64,000 nt of DNA from Janthinobacterium sp. FW305-129 (GCF_020858115.1 NZ_JACYMM010000007.1:248901-312900); one strand, 5' to 3'. Counted from the first letter of the stretch, positions 1 through 10,174 are shown. The notes: generated from the sequence alone by a model not told the origin. Made by a program: numbers and translations.

Positions 1-1
1 T

Positions 2-77
2 GCGGGAGTAGCTCAGTTGGTAGAGCGCAACCTTGCCAAGGTTGAGGTCGAGAGTTCGAGACTCTTCTCCCGCTCCA
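2..77 (+). tRNA. tRNA-Gly (GCC), copy 1
   Basis: A 76-nt cloverleaf. The acceptor GCGGGAG pairs with CTCCCGC, the D arm reads GCTCAGTTGGTAGAGC, the anticodon arm CAACCTTGCCAAGGTTG puts GCC in the loop, the T arm contains TTCGAGA, and CCA is encoded. It is identical base for base to the copy at 167-242. Confidence 0.97.
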
Positions 78-84
78 GAATTCT

Positions 85-114
85 AAAGGGAAGCTAAGCT
101 GGCTTCCTTTTTTT
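85..114 (+). terminator. Intrinsic terminator-like hairpin between the two tRNA-Gly genes
   Basis: GGAAGC and its near complement GGCTTCC flank a short loop and are followed by a run of seven T. It could end transcripts of the first tRNA or act as a processing hairpin, since the second tRNA follows 52 bases later without an obvious strong promoter. Confidence 0.5.
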
Positions 115-166
115 ATCCGCCGCAAAGCAGTCATGCGGCGTGATTAAGCGGTAAACAAGCTCCAAT

Positions 167-242
167 GCGGGAGTAGCTCAGTTGGTAGAGCGCAACCTTG
201 CCAAGGTTGAGGTCGAGAGTTCGAGACTCTTCTCCCGCTCCA
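167..242 (+). tRNA. tRNA-Gly (GCC), copy 2
   Basis: Identical in all 76 positions to the copy at 2-77, including the encoded CCA. The two copies are separated by an 89-base spacer. This is a tandem gene duplication that raises the dose of the GCC-reading glycine tRNA. Confidence 0.97.
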
Positions 243-284
243 GTTTTCAAGGTGGGCCGCAAGGCGCATCCAAGCAGTTCCTCT

Positions 285-358
285 GGCGAGGTAGCAAAGA
301 GGTTATGCAGCGGCCTGCAAAGCCGTTTAGACGGGTTCGATTCCCGTCCTCGCCTCCA
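285..358 (+). tRNA. tRNA-Cys (GCA)
   Basis: A 74-nt cloverleaf with acceptor GGCGAGG/CCTCGCC, anticodon loop CTGCAAA (anticodon GCA), T loop TTCGATT and encoded CCA. It sits 42 bases after the second tRNA-Gly and just before a strong terminator, so the three tRNAs probably form one transcription unit. Confidence 0.96.
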
Positions 359-362
359 GATG

Positions 363-398
363 AAAAAAATAGCCCACTTTCGAGTGGGCTATTTTTTT
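363..398 (+). terminator. Strong intrinsic terminator of the tRNA cluster
   Basis: AGCCCACT and AGTGGGCT form a perfect 8-bp stem closed by the tetraloop TTCG. A-rich sequence precedes it and a T run follows, so it would also work in the opposite direction. From 399 to 636 I see no gene. Confidence 0.92.
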
Positions 399-636
399 GT
401 CTGCGCTTTCGCCAGACTTTGTCCGCTGTGCATCTTGTATAATGCCAGCAAGCTCAGCGGCGCCGCCTGGCGCCTTGATGATACTTTCCCTTTCCGCCAT
501 ACCAATGTAGTCACTGACGACTTTCCTGCTCCGTTCAAGCTCGGCGCCCCTTTTCCGTGACGCCCGCTGGCATGGCTGCGCCTGATTATTTTCCGTCTGG
601 CCCGCATTTCCCTGTTCCGACTTTGGATACGCATCA

Positions 637-2124
637 ATGATCAACGCAACTTTTCGGGTAGAGTGGTTCTCGAATATACAAAAAAACGTCCTGGCGGGCT
701 TGACCACCTCGTTCGCCCTGGTGCCCGAATGCATCGCCTTTGCCCTGGTGGCGCAGCTCAATCCCCTGATGGGCCTGTATGGCGCCTTCATCATTTGCGC
801 ATTGACGGCCATCTTTGGCGGGCGCCCGGGCATGATTTCGGGCGCTGCCGGTTCCATGGCCGTCGTCATCGTGGCTTTGGTGGCCCAGCATGGCGTGCAG
901 TATCTGCTGGCGACCGTGGTGCTGAGCGGCATCATCATGGCGCTGTTCGGCCTCTTGCGCCTGGGTAAGCTGATCCGCATGGTGCCCCACCCGGTGATGC
1001 TGGGCTTCGTGAATGGCCTGGCCGTCGTCATCGCCATGGCCCAGCTGGAACACTTTCGCCAGGCCACGCCGCACGGCGAAACCTGGCTGCAAGGCACGCC
1101 CTTGCTCGTGATGAGCGCGCTGGTGCTGCTCACCATGGCCATCGTCTACGTGCTGCCGCGCATCACGCGCGCCGTGCCGCCCGCGCTGGTGGCCATCCTC
1201 GGCGTGGGCGTGCTCAGCCATTTTCTGCACCTGCCCACGCGCACGCTGGGCGACCTCGCGCATATCGCCGGCGGCTTGCCGGCCCTGCACTGGCCCACGG
1301 TGCCGCTGGACATGGCCACCTTGCACATCATCTTGCCGTATGCGGCGCTGATGGCCATGGTGGGCTTGCTGGAAACCTTGCTCACTTTTAATCTCACGGA
1401 TGAAATAACGGAAACGCGGGGCCAGCCCAACCGCGAATGCGTCGCCCTCGGTGCATCGAACGTCGTCTCGGGCCTGTTTGGCGGCATGGGCGGCTGCGCC
1501 ATGATCGGCCAGACGATGATCAACCTGAGCTCGGGCGGGCGCTCGCGCCTGTCGGGCGTGACGGCCGGCGTGATGATTCTATTGTTCATCCTGTTCCTGT
1601 CGCCGCTGATCGAGCGCATTCCGCTGGCCGCGCTGGTCGGCGTGATGTTCGTCGTGGCGCAGCAGACGTTTGCCTGGGGGTCCCTGCGCGTGCTGGGCAA
1701 GGTGCCGTTGCAGGATGCGCTGGTGATCGTTGCCGTGACGGTGATCACCGTGTTCACGGACCTGGCGACGGCAGTGCTGTGCGGCATCGTGATTGCCGCC
1801 TTGAATTTTGCCTGGCAGCATGCGCGTGACATGCGTGCCGACATCGATGACAGCAGCCCTGGCATGCGCGTGTACTTGCCGCACGGCACCCTGTTTTTCG
1901 CCTCGGTCACGCATTTTCTGGAACTGTTCCAGCCGGCCGCCGATCCTGCCCGCGTCATCCTCGATTGCCGGCATCTGCACATGGCCGACCACTCGGCCAT
2001 CGCCGCCATCGAAGCCTTGTATGAGCGCTATGACAAGGCGGGCAAGCACCTGCAGGTGACGCATCTGTCTGTCCGCAACCAGGCCTTGCTGCAGCGGGCC
2101 GGGGTGGATGTGAGCGTGGCGTAA
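637..2124 (+). CDS. SulP-family anion transporter with STAS domain
   Basis: A 495-residue inner-membrane protein. The N-terminal roughly 390 residues are strongly hydrophobic and carry SulP (SLC26) hallmarks: a run of helices starting with an N-terminal GLTTSFALVPECIAFAL segment, then GAAGSMAVVIVAL and the glycine-rich FGGMGGCAMIGQTMINLSSG loop. The C-terminal hydrophilic part from about residue 395 resembles a STAS domain, with the typical VILDCRHLHMADHSAIAAIE strand-loop. Members carry sulfate, bicarbonate or other anions, usually with sodium or protons. The substrate cannot be read from sequence. The length is slightly short for SulP (often 500-570). The ATG at 637 has only a weak ribosome site. 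Thirty-three bases separate it from the next gene. Confidence 0.88.
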   Translation: MINATFRVEWFSNIQKNVLAGLTTSFALVPECIAFALVAQLNPLMGLYGAFIICALTAIFGGRPGMISGAAGSMAVVIVALVAQHGVQYLLATVVLSGIIMALFGLLRLGKLIRMVPHPVMLGFVNGLAVVIAMAQLEHFRQATPHGETWLQGTPLLVMSALVLLTMAIVYVLPRITRAVPPALVAILGVGVLSHFLHLPTRTLGDLAHIAGGLPALHWPTVPLDMATLHIILPYAALMAMVGLLETLLTFNLTDEITETRGQPNRECVALGASNVVSGLFGGMGGCAMIGQTMINLSSGGRSRLSGVTAGVMILLFILFLSPLIERIPLAALVGVMFVVAQQTFAWGSLRVLGKVPLQDALVIVAVTVITVFTDLATAVLCGIVIAALNFAWQHARDMRADIDDSSPGMRVYLPHGTLFFASVTHFLELFQPAADPARVILDCRHLHMADHSAIAAIEALYERYDKAGKHLQVTHLSVRNQALLQRAGVDVSVA

Positions 2125-2157
2125 AATACGGGATTGCTGAATGTCTGTGGAGTGTGA

Positions 2158-2610
2158 ATGCTGTCGAAGGAACAAGAACAATTATTGCAGCAAAGCCAGA
2201 CGGCTTTTGATGCCTATTATGATGCGCTGGGCGCGTCGCTGGTCAATTTTGTCGAGCGCCTGGGCATCCAGCCCGCGCACGAAGTGCTGAGCAACGCGGC
2301 CGAATACCTGCCGTACATCGATGCGGCCATGCGCACCATCGTCATCCGCGACGAAAGCTGGCAATGGGTGAAAACCATGCTCGGCTACTTTATCGGCGAA
2401 TACTTTGTGCAAGGTCATGCGGGTTGTTGGTATGTGGAAACGCGGGCCGAATCGCCGCATTTCTGCCGCATCATGGTGGGCGGCTTCGAGCATGGCATGC
2501 CGGCGGACGCCGCCATCGATCCGGAAGCGCTGGCGCTGGCATTCCTGGGACAATCCGTGCCGCGCGAACTGGCGGCACTGATCGCCAAAGAGCAAGCCCG
2601 CGCGGCTTGA
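2158..2610 (+). CDS. Conserved-looking hypothetical protein, 150 aa
   Basis: I do not recognise a family. The product is soluble and acidic with no signal peptide or membrane segment. It begins with a glutamine-rich helix (KEQEQLLQQSQ) and has a central aromatic patch around GYFIGEYFVQGHAGCWYVE. A GGAGTGTG ribosome site sits directly upstream of the ATG. It follows the SulP gene by 33 bases and may be co-transcribed with it. It is convergent with the chemotaxis receptor, with only 10 bases between the stop codons. Codon use matches the neighbours, so I take it as a real gene. Confidence 0.75.
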   Translation: MLSKEQEQLLQQSQTAFDAYYDALGASLVNFVERLGIQPAHEVLSNAAEYLPYIDAAMRTIVIRDESWQWVKTMLGYFIGEYFVQGHAGCWYVETRAESPHFCRIMVGGFEHGMPADAAIDPEALALAFLGQSVPRELAALIAKEQARAA

Positions 2611-2620
2611 TGCAGCAGAT

Positions 2621-4321
2621 TTAAAACTCTTCCCAATCGCCTTCGGCCGGTGCCGTTGCCTTGCTGCTGGCGCGCGTCACGGGCAGGCGCAGGGCAGGGG
2701 CCTTGCGGGCGGCCGGGGCCGGGGTTGCCGGCGCGCTGCGCTGCGCCGCTTTCACGCTGAAACGGTCGGTCGCCGCCGCGTTGGCGTCCAGGCGGAAGAC
2801 GCTGACCACTTGCGCCAGTTCGCTCGCCTGTTCCTGCATCGCTTCGGCCGCTGCCGACGCTTCTTCCACCAGCGCCGCATTTTGCTGGGTTACCTGGTCC
2901 ATTTCCGAAATGGCCTGGTTGACTTGCTCGATGCCCGCGCTCTGCTCTTCGCTGGCGTTGCTGATTTCGCTCATGATGGACGTGACGAAGCCGATGCTTT
3001 GCACGATTTCTTCCATCGTCTTGCCGGCCTTGTCGACCAGATCCGTGCCCACGTCGACTTTTTGCACGGAATCGTCGATCAAGCCCTTGATCTCTTTCGC
3101 TGCCGCTGCCGAGCGTTGTGCCAGGTTGCGCACCTCGGTTGCCACGACGGCAAAGCCACGGCCCTGTTCGCCGGCGCGCGCCGCTTCCACGGCCGCGTTC
3201 AGGGCCAGGATGTTGGTCTGGAAGGCGATGCCGTCGATGACAGAGATAATATCGACGATTTTCTTCGACGAGGTATTGATCTCGCCCATGGTGGCGACCA
3301 CTTCGGCCACCACGGCGCCGCCGCGGCTGGCGATGCCGGCCGCGTCGCCGGCCAGTTTATTCGCCTGGCGCGCATTGTCCGCATTCTGCTTCACGGTACT
3401 GGTCAATTCTTCCATCGACGAGGCCGTTTCTTCCAGCGAACTGGCTTGCTGTTCCGTGCGCGAGGACAGGTCCTGGTTGCCGGCGGCGATTTCCGCGGAC
3501 GCCGTGGCGATGGTGTCGGTGCCGCTGCGCACCTGGCCGACGATGCCGACGAGGCTGTCGTTCATGGTTTTCAGGGCGTGCATCAGCTGCGCCGTTTCAT
3601 CGCGGCCCTGCACCGTGATGGTGCTGCTCAGGTCGCCTGCTGCCACGGTTTCCGCCACTTTCACGGCGTCGCGGATGGGGCCGGTGATCGAGCGCGTGAT
3701 CCACCACGCAAAACCGATGCCCATCAGCACGGCCAGCACGCCCATGGTGATCAGGAAGATGCGCGTGCCGCTGTAAGCCTCGATGATGCTGGCGCCGACG
3801 CCGTCGGCCGCCTTGATCTGCATGCCGGCAAAGCGCTTCACTTCGGCCAGGTAGGCCACGGTGATCGGTGCGACTTCCTTCTCGAACACGATCTTGGCGC
3901 CGGCCACGTCGCCGTCTGCCTTCATCTTGAAGGCGCGTGCGCGCGTCGTCACGTAGTCGGTACGCACCTTGCGCACGACCTTGAATTGCTCGATCACGGC
4001 CGGGTTGAGCAGCGAGGCGACGATGTCGTCCTGCAGCTTGCTGGAACGGTCCGCATCGACTTTCAAGTCTTCCTCGATCTTGGCGCGCACGACAGGATCC
4101 GTGATTTCGAACGAGGCGACACCGCGCACGCTGTTGAGTTCAATGATCTTCGACCATTCGGCCACCATGCGCTGGTTCTTGATGCTGGTATTGATGAGGC
4201 GATAGGTCAGGTCGCTGGCCGTTTGCATGCGCACGAGGGCGGTGACGGTCAAGGCGGCAAGCAACAGCAATACGACAGCAAAGCCGACGCCAAGGCGGCT
4301 GCCGATGTTCAGGTTTTTCAT
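2621..4321 (-). CDS. Methyl-accepting chemotaxis protein
   Basis: A 566-residue transmembrane chemoreceptor. TM1 is at about residues 11-31, a periplasmic four-helix-bundle type sensor domain spans about 32-187, and TM2 is at about 188-209. A HAMP domain follows at about 210-262, then the long cytoplasmic methyl-accepting coiled coil. The signalling hairpin tip contains [20 protein letters not shown], which binds CheA and CheW. The last five residues, DWEEF, match the xWxxF tether used by CheR and CheB in Tar/Tsr-like receptors, so adaptation enzymes probably dock here. No che genes are nearby, so it is an orphan receptor gene feeding a distant array. The ligand is unknown. Confidence 0.96.
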   Translation of the reverse strand: MKNLNIGSRLGVGFAVVLLLLAALTVTALVRMQTASDLTYRLINTSIKNQRMVAEWSKIIELNSVRGVASFEITDPVVRAKIEEDLKVDADRSSKLQDDIVASLLNPAVIEQFKVVRKVRTDYVTTRARAFKMKADGDVAGAKIVFEKEVAPITVAYLAEVKRFAGMQIKAADGVGASIIEAYSGTRIFLITMGVLAVLMGIGFAWWITRSITGPIRDAVKVAETVAAGDLSSTITVQGRDETAQLMHALKTMNDSLVGIVGQVRSGTDTIATASAEIAAGNQDLSSRTEQQASSLEETASSMEELTSTVKQNADNARQANKLAGDAAGIASRGGAVVAEVVATMGEINTSSKKIVDIISVIDGIAFQTNILALNAAVEAARAGEQGRGFAVVATEVRNLAQRSAAAAKEIKGLIDDSVQKVDVGTDLVDKAGKTMEEIVQSIGFVTSIMSEISNASEEQSAGIEQVNQAISEMDQVTQQNAALVEEASAAAEAMQEQASELAQVVSVFRLDANAAATDRFSVKAAQRSAPATPAPAARKAPALRLPVTRASSKATAPAEGDWEEF

Positions 4322-4661
4322 GTAATTCCTAACAGTTTAATAGTCATGATCGCCGCCGCCAGCAGGGGCGGACAGGCGCCGCAAGGCGCAGGGGATCGGG
4401 GTCTTCGGGTGCCGCAGGATTGCTGTGCGGCGCGCCGCGCTGTGCACGGCGTTGGAGGTAAAACAAGGGGTGTGGCGGCCTGGGATGCCGCTAACCAGCA
4501 AACCGGAAGTATAGCATTGACGCGCGGAAATAGTTTTTTACGGCAATTTTAATTACTTATTGATATTAATTCATTGTTGCTTTTTTACGTCAAGTACCTA
4601 GTCTATAAGTACTATCACTTACATTTTGCCTTACTTTTCGCCATGCAGGCTGATAAAATAC
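4322..4661. other. Intergenic region, MCP / TonB receptor
   Basis: No convincing coding sequence. The left part is GC-rich. The right part (about 4530-4660) turns AT-rich and should hold the promoters of the divergent receptor genes. Apart from the Fur site listed separately I see no clear motif. Confidence 0.6.
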
Positions 4662-4680
4662 TAATGAGAATCATTCGTAT
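4662..4680 (+). promoter_or_regulatory. Fur box upstream of siderophore receptor
   Basis: TAATGAGAATCATTCGTAT carries the core AATGAGAATCATT of the Fur consensus. It lies 23 bases before the ATG of the TonB receptor, where bound Fur-Fe(II) would block transcription. This predicts induction under iron starvation. Confidence 0.82.
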
Positions 4681-4703
4681 TAAATCATCGACCAGGGAAT
4701 TGT

Positions 4704-6854
4704 ATGCAGCAACAGCGCAAGCCAGGATGTAAACCGATCACTCTCGCCGTACTGGGCGCCCTGACCTTGGGCGCCACGCCATTGGCAGCCTGTGCTCAGG
4801 AAAGTTTGCCCGCCGTCACTGTGACGGCCTCGAAGGACAACGCCGGCTATGTCGCCGCCACCTCCGCCAGCGGCACCAAGACGGAAATGGCCCTGCGCGA
4901 CGTGCCGCAGACGATCAACGTGGTGCCGGCCGCCGTGATCCGCGACCAGCATGCCGTGTCGATCCAGGACATCATGAAGAACATTCCCGGAGTGGGCCTG
5001 TCCACGGGCGACGGCCAGCGCGACCAGGTGTTCATCCGCGGTTTCACGGCCATCGGCGACCAGTTCGTCGACGGCTTCCGCGACGATGCGCTGTATTTCC
5101 GCGACCTGTCGAATGTGGAGCGCCTGGAAGTGATCAAGGGACCGGCCGCCGTGCTGTACGGCCGCGGTTCCTCGGGCGGCCTGGTGAACCGCATCACCAA
5201 AAAACCGGGTATCGATATCGCGGACGTGGCGCTGAGCCTGACGAATACAAAAGGGCGCCGCGGCGAGGTCGACGTGGGCCGTGTCGGCGAGACGGTGGAC
5301 TGGCGCGTCACGGGCGCGCGCGAATTGTCCGACAGCTACCGCGACCAGCAATTCATCAACCGTACGGCGATCGCGCCCTCCGTGGCCATCCGCCTCTCAA
5401 ACGCTACGAAACTGCTGCTGCAGGGCGATTACCTGGAAGACCGCCGCCTGACGGACTTCGGCATCCCGTCCTGGCACGGCCGTCCCGTCGCCGTCGATGC
5501 GCGCACCTATTATGGCGCCGCGAATGCCCGCGATGCGGATTTCAGCCAGTCGCGCGTGGTGTCCACGGCCGCTACCCTGACGCACAAATTCAGCGATAGT
5601 TTGTCGCTGCGCAATGCCTTCCGCTACTACGACTATCACCTGGACCGCAACAACACGAATATTTCCGGCAACGTCAACGAAGTCACAGGCACGATGAACC
5701 TCGGTCACGCCAAGCTCAACCGTGACGAGAGCGGCTGGTTCAACCAGACGGAACTGACGCAAAAGCTGGTCACGGGCAGCCTGCGCCACGAAGTGCTGTA
5801 CGGCGCCGAGTTCGGCAAGCAGAACAAGGATGCGTCGAGCTGGGCCTCGACCGTGGTGGCGACGAACGTGTCGATCTTCAACCCCGTCCTGCCTGTGGTC
5901 AACCGCAGCAAACTGGGCGCGCGCAGCGATACCTTCGGCACCTACGACACGGCCGCCGCCTACGTGCAGGACGCCATCAGTTTCAGCGACGAGTGGAAGG
6001 CGCTGGCCGGCCTGCGCTACGACCGCTACAAGCAGCAGTCGCGCCTGGCCAATGCGCTAGGCGTGACGACGGCGGACCTGTCGCGCACGGATTCGGCCTA
6101 CAGCCCCCGCGCCGGCCTCGTCTGGCAACCGGGCGCTGCGCAGTCGTACTACGCGTCGTGGAGCCGCTCGTTCCAGCCCAGCGGCGAGAACTTCGCCCTG
6201 GCCGCGAATAATGCCGACCTGGCGCCGGAAACCACGCGCAACACGGAGGTGGGCGCCAAGTACGATCTGTGGGGCGGCCGCGCCAACGCCACCGTGTCGC
6301 TGTTCCGCCTGGAGCGCGACAATATCAAGACCAGCGACCCGATCACCAACCGCATCGTGCCCGTCGGCACGCAGCGCACGGATGGCCTGGAACTGACCTT
6401 CAACGCGGACTTGCACGATGGCTGGAAAATGATGGCCGGCTACGCTTACCTGGATGCCACCATCACCGATTCCATCGCCGTCGACCGCAGCGTGAATGCG
6501 CCGGGCACGACGACGGCCAGTTCCGTCGCCATCAAGGGCAAGCGCGCCACTTTGACGGCGCGCAACACGGCCAACCTGTGGCTGACGAAAGACCTGGGCC
6601 ACGGCTACACGGTGGGCGGCGGCGCGAATGCCGTCGGCAGCCGTTTCGCCAATGCGGGCAACACGGTGGTCTTGCCCGGCTACGTGACGGCCGACGCCAT
6701 GGCCGCGTACCGCACGGGCCGCTATGAAGTGCAGCTGAACATCAACAATATCTGCGACACGCGCTACATCGTTTCCGGCCACGGTTCCAGTCCGAACCTG
6801 AGCTTGCCGGGAGCGCCGCGCAACGTGGCATTGACTTTGCGCTACAGCCTGTAA
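4704..6854 (+). CDS. TonB-dependent siderophore receptor
   Basis: A 716-residue outer-membrane receptor. A signal peptide covers about residues 1-31 (cleavage near ACAQES), followed by a TonB-box-like ESLPAVTVTAS. The plug domain (about 50-160) contains RDVPQTINVVP, IFIRGF-type and VLYGRGSSGGLVNRITKKP motifs typical of FhuA/FpvA/Fiu-class siderophore receptors. The rest is a 22-strand barrel ending in ALTLRYSL with a C-terminal aromatic-containing strand. There is no STN signalling domain, so it should not drive its own sigma factor. The ligand is a ferric siderophore of unknown class. The gene stands alone between a Fur box and a terminator. Confidence 0.95.
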   Translation: MQQQRKPGCKPITLAVLGALTLGATPLAACAQESLPAVTVTASKDNAGYVAATSASGTKTEMALRDVPQTINVVPAAVIRDQHAVSIQDIMKNIPGVGLSTGDGQRDQVFIRGFTAIGDQFVDGFRDDALYFRDLSNVERLEVIKGPAAVLYGRGSSGGLVNRITKKPGIDIADVALSLTNTKGRRGEVDVGRVGETVDWRVTGARELSDSYRDQQFINRTAIAPSVAIRLSNATKLLLQGDYLEDRRLTDFGIPSWHGRPVAVDARTYYGAANARDADFSQSRVVSTAATLTHKFSDSLSLRNAFRYYDYHLDRNNTNISGNVNEVTGTMNLGHAKLNRDESGWFNQTELTQKLVTGSLRHEVLYGAEFGKQNKDASSWASTVVATNVSIFNPVLPVVNRSKLGARSDTFGTYDTAAAYVQDAISFSDEWKALAGLRYDRYKQQSRLANALGVTTADLSRTDSAYSPRAGLVWQPGAAQSYYASWSRSFQPSGENFALAANNADLAPETTRNTEVGAKYDLWGGRANATVSLFRLERDNIKTSDPITNRIVPVGTQRTDGLELTFNADLHDGWKMMAGYAYLDATITDSIAVDRSVNAPGTTTASSVAIKGKRATLTARNTANLWLTKDLGHGYTVGGGANAVGSRFANAGNTVVLPGYVTADAMAAYRTGRYEVQLNINNICDTRYIVSGHGSSPNLSLPGAPRNVALTLRYSL

Positions 6855-6872
6855 TTTTTGCCGTTCCCCAAC

Positions 6873-6898
6873 AAAACCCGCTCGCGAGCGGGTTTTTT
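6873..6898 (+). terminator. Intrinsic terminator after siderophore receptor
   Basis: AACCCGCTCG and CGAGCGGGTT form a perfect hairpin followed by a run of T, starting about 20 bases after the receptor stop codon. Confidence 0.92.
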
Positions 6899-6949
6899 CA
6901 TGCCTGTCCATTTAGAGGAAATATTCGGTATGGATAAATTAATGTTGAC

Positions 6950-7070
6950 GAGGGGTAATTTTTTCCGGCGGACTGAGCCTTGATTGCCTTTGAGGGGTAA
7001 AATACGCCTCATACGGCACAGGCATGGTGCTTATATCTTATGGATATGACACTGTCATGACGCCGTATGA
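6950..7070 (+). promoter_or_regulatory. Formate dehydrogenase upstream region with nested repeats
   Basis: This region lies 33-153 bases before fdoG. It contains a 9-base direct repeat GAGGGGTAA (6950-6958 and 6992-7000, 42 bases apart). A 9-bp inverted repeat, TCATACGGC (7009-7017) and GCCGTATGA (7062-7070), encloses the perfect small palindrome ATGACACTGTCAT (7046-7058). The arrangement suggests operator sites or a structured leader. I cannot assign a regulator and see no good FNR site here. Confidence 0.45.
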
Positions 7071-7102
7071 CTTTTTATTTACTCACATCATAGAGGTCTG
7101 AT

Positions 7103-10100
7103 ATGGTTCAGATATCCAGGCGCCAGTTCCTTCGGGTAACTGGCGCCACGATTGCTGGCTCCAGCCTCGCCTTGCTCGGTTTTGCGCCGGGGCAGGCGTT
7201 GGCAGAGGTACGGCAATACAAGCTGGCTCGCACGACCGAGACCCGCAATACCTGTCCTTACTGTTCCGTTGGCTGCGGCGTTTTGCTGTATGGCCTGGGC
7301 GATGGCGCGAAAAACGCCGTCTCCAGCATCATCCACGTGGAAGGCGATGCCGATCACCCGGTCAACCGCGGCACCCTGTGCCCGAAAGGCGCCAGCCTGG
7401 TCGACTTCATCCACAGCCCGAACCGCCTGAAAGTGCCCGAATACCGCGCGCCGGGCGGCACGGAATGGCAACCGATCTCCTGGGATGTGGCGCTCGACAA
7501 GATCGCGCGCCTGATGAAGGATGACCGCGATGCCAACCTGATCGAAAAGAATGCCGACGGCAAGACCGTCAACCGCTGGCTCTCCACCGGCATGCTGGCC
7601 GCGTCCGCCGGCAGCAACGAGGTCGGGTATCTGACCCACAAGACAGTGCGCAGCATGGGGATGCTGACCTTTGATAATCAGGCGCGTGTATGACACGGAC
7701 CGACGGTGGCAGGTCTTGCCCCGACGTTTGGCCGTGGCGCGATGACGAATCATTGGGTCGATATCAAGAATGCCGACGTGATCCTGGTCATGGGCGGCAA
7801 TGCAGCAGAAGCACATCCTTGCGGATTCAAATGGGTAACGGAAGCGAAGGCGCATAACAAGGCCAAGCTGATCGTTGTCGATCCGCGTTTTACCCGTACC
7901 GCATCCGTGGCAGATTACTACTGCGCCACGCGTACCGGCACGGACATCGTCTTCCTCGGCGCGATCATCAATTATCTGCTGACGAACGACAAGATCCAGC
8001 ATGAGTACGTGCGCAACTACACGGACATGCCTTTCATCGTGCGCGAAGACTATGCGTTCGAGGACGGCCTGTTCTCGGGTTTCGACAAGGAAAAAGGCAA
8101 GTACACCAACAAGGCCACCTGGGATTACGAGATCGGCGACGACGGCTACGCCAAGGTCGACCCGACCCTGGAACACCCGCGCTGCGTCTACCAGATGATG
8201 AAGAAGCACTACGCGCGCTACACGACCGAGATGGTCGAACGTACGTGCGGCGTGTCGGCCGACAAGTTCCACAAGGTGGCCGAAGCCCTGGCATCGACCG
8301 CCGTGCCGGGACGCGCCGGCACCATCCTGTACGCGCTGGGCTGGACGCACCACTCGACGGGCGCGCAAACCATCCGCACGGGCGCCATGGTGCAGTTGCT
8401 TTTGGGTAACATGGGTATCGCCGGCGGCGGCATGAACGCCTTGCGCGGCCACTCGAACATCCAGGGCTTGACCGACCTGGGCCTGATGTCGAACCTGTTG
8501 CCAGGCTACATGACCTTGCCGAACGAAGCGGAGCAGGATTTCGATGGCTACATCGCCGCGCGCGCCACCAAGCCGCTGCGGCCGAACCAGCTCAGCTACT
8601 GGAGCAATTACCGCAAATTCCACGTCAGCTTCATGAAGACGTGGTGGGGCGACTTTGCCACGGCGGAAAATAACTACGCCTACGACTACCTGCCAAAACT
8701 CGACAAGCCGTATGACTTGATGCAAGCCATCGAGAACATGCACCAAGGCAAGATGACGGGTTATATCTGCCAGGGCTTCAATGTGCTGGCGTCCGCGCCG
8801 AACAAGCAGAAGGTCACGGAAGCGCTGTCGAAGCTGAAGTTCCTCGTCATCATGGATCCGCTGGCCGTGGAAACGGGCGAATTCTGGAAGGCGCACGGCC
8901 AATACCACGAAGTCGATCCCACCAAGATCATGACGGAAGTGTTCCGCTTGCCGACCAGCTGCTTCGCCGAAGAACGCGGTTCGCTGGTGAGCTCTTCGCG
9001 CGTGCTGCAGTGGCACTGGCAGGCGGCCGAACCGCCGGGCCAGGCGCGCAGCGACCTGGAGATCATGTCGGGCCTGTTCTTGCGCATGCGCAACATGTAC
9101 AAGAAAGAGGGCGGCAAGTTCCCCGATCCTATCGTCAACCTGACGTGGAATTATGCGCAGCCGCATAACCCGCAGCCGGAAGAAATCGCCCGCGAATTCA
9201 ACGGCAAGGCGCTGGCCGACTTGTACGATCCGAAAGATCCGACCAAGCTGCTGGTGAAAAAGGGCGAACAGCTCGCTTCGTTTGCGCAATTGCGCGACGA
9301 CGGCACCACCACCAGCGGTTGCTGGATCTTCGCCGGCAGCTGGACGCAGGCGGGCAACCAGATGGGACGGCGCGACAACAGCGACCCGACCGGCATCGGC
9401 CAGACCCTGGGCTGGGCCTGGGCATGGCCGGCCAACCGCCGCGTGCTGTACAACCGCGCTTCGTGCGACCTGAAGGGCAAGGCTTTCGATCCGACCCGCA
9501 AGTTGATCGAATGGAATGGCACCAACTGGAGCGGGGCCGATATTCCCGACTTCAAGGCCGACGAACCGCCGGAAAACGGCATGGGGCCGTTCATCATGCT
9601 GGGCGAGGGCGTGGCGCGCTTCTTTGCGCGCGGGGCCATGGCCGAAGGGCCGTTCCCCGAGCATTACGAGCCGTTCGAAAATCCGCTGGGCTATAACCCC
9701 ATGCACCCGAAAAACCCGCAAGCGACCAGCAATCCGGCCGCGCGCGTGTTTGCCGATGACCGCAAGCAATTCGGCACGCATGAGGAATACCCGCACGTGG
9801 CCACCAGCTACCGTTTGACCGAGCATTTCCATTACTGGACCAAGCATGCGCACCTGAATGCCATCATCCAGCCGCAGCAATTCGTCGAAATCGGCGAAGA
9901 GCTGGCCAAGAGCATCGGCGTCGTTGCCGGTGGTGAAGTGCGCGTCAGTTCCAAGCGCGGGCACATCATCGCCAAGGCCGTCGTCACCAAGCGCATCAAG
10001 GCCTTGATGATCGAAGGCAAACCGGTGCATACCGTGGGCCTGCCGCTGCACTGGGGCTTTACGGGCGTGGCCAAGCCGGGGTATCTGATCAATACCCTGA

Positions 10101-10174
10101 CGCCGGGCGTGGGGGATGCGAATTCGCAAACGCCGGAATTCAAGTCCTTCCTGGTGAAGGTGGAAAAAGCATGA
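7103..10174 (+). CDS. fdoG: Formate dehydrogenase major (catalytic) subunit, selenoprotein
   Basis: Oxidises formate to CO2 at a molybdo- or tungsto-bis-MGD centre in the periplasm. The two halves, 7103-7690 and 7694-10174, are one frame joined by the TGA at 7691-7693. That TGA is residue 197 and reads as selenocysteine, matching Sec196 of E. coli FdnG. The context [22 protein letters not shown] is the conserved active site. The 1023-residue product starts with a twin-arginine signal (SRRQFLR, cleavage near ALA34). A [4Fe-4S] site follows with C51, C54, C58 and C93. Length matches FdnG/FdoG (about 1015). It heads an operon with the beta and gamma subunits. A frameshift or pseudogene reading is excluded by the neighbouring sel genes and the hairpin after the UGA. 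Confidence 0.97.
7691..7738 (+). promoter_or_regulatory. Bacterial SECIS hairpin with Sec UGA codon
   Basis: The UGA is followed by CACGGACCGACGGTGGCAGG and then TCTTGCCCC. The apical stem GGCA/TGCC (7708-7711 and 7717-7720) closes the loop GGTCT, which carries the G-U pair recognised by SelB in the E. coli fdnG and fdhF elements. The lower stem is less perfect. This element directs SelB with Sec-tRNA to the UGA. Confidence 0.88.

Noticed and set aside
7691..7693. In-frame stop making fdoG look like a pseudogene or two genes
   Set aside because: The TGA is at the Sec position of the family, followed by a SECIS hairpin, and selA, selB and tRNA-Sec are adjacent.
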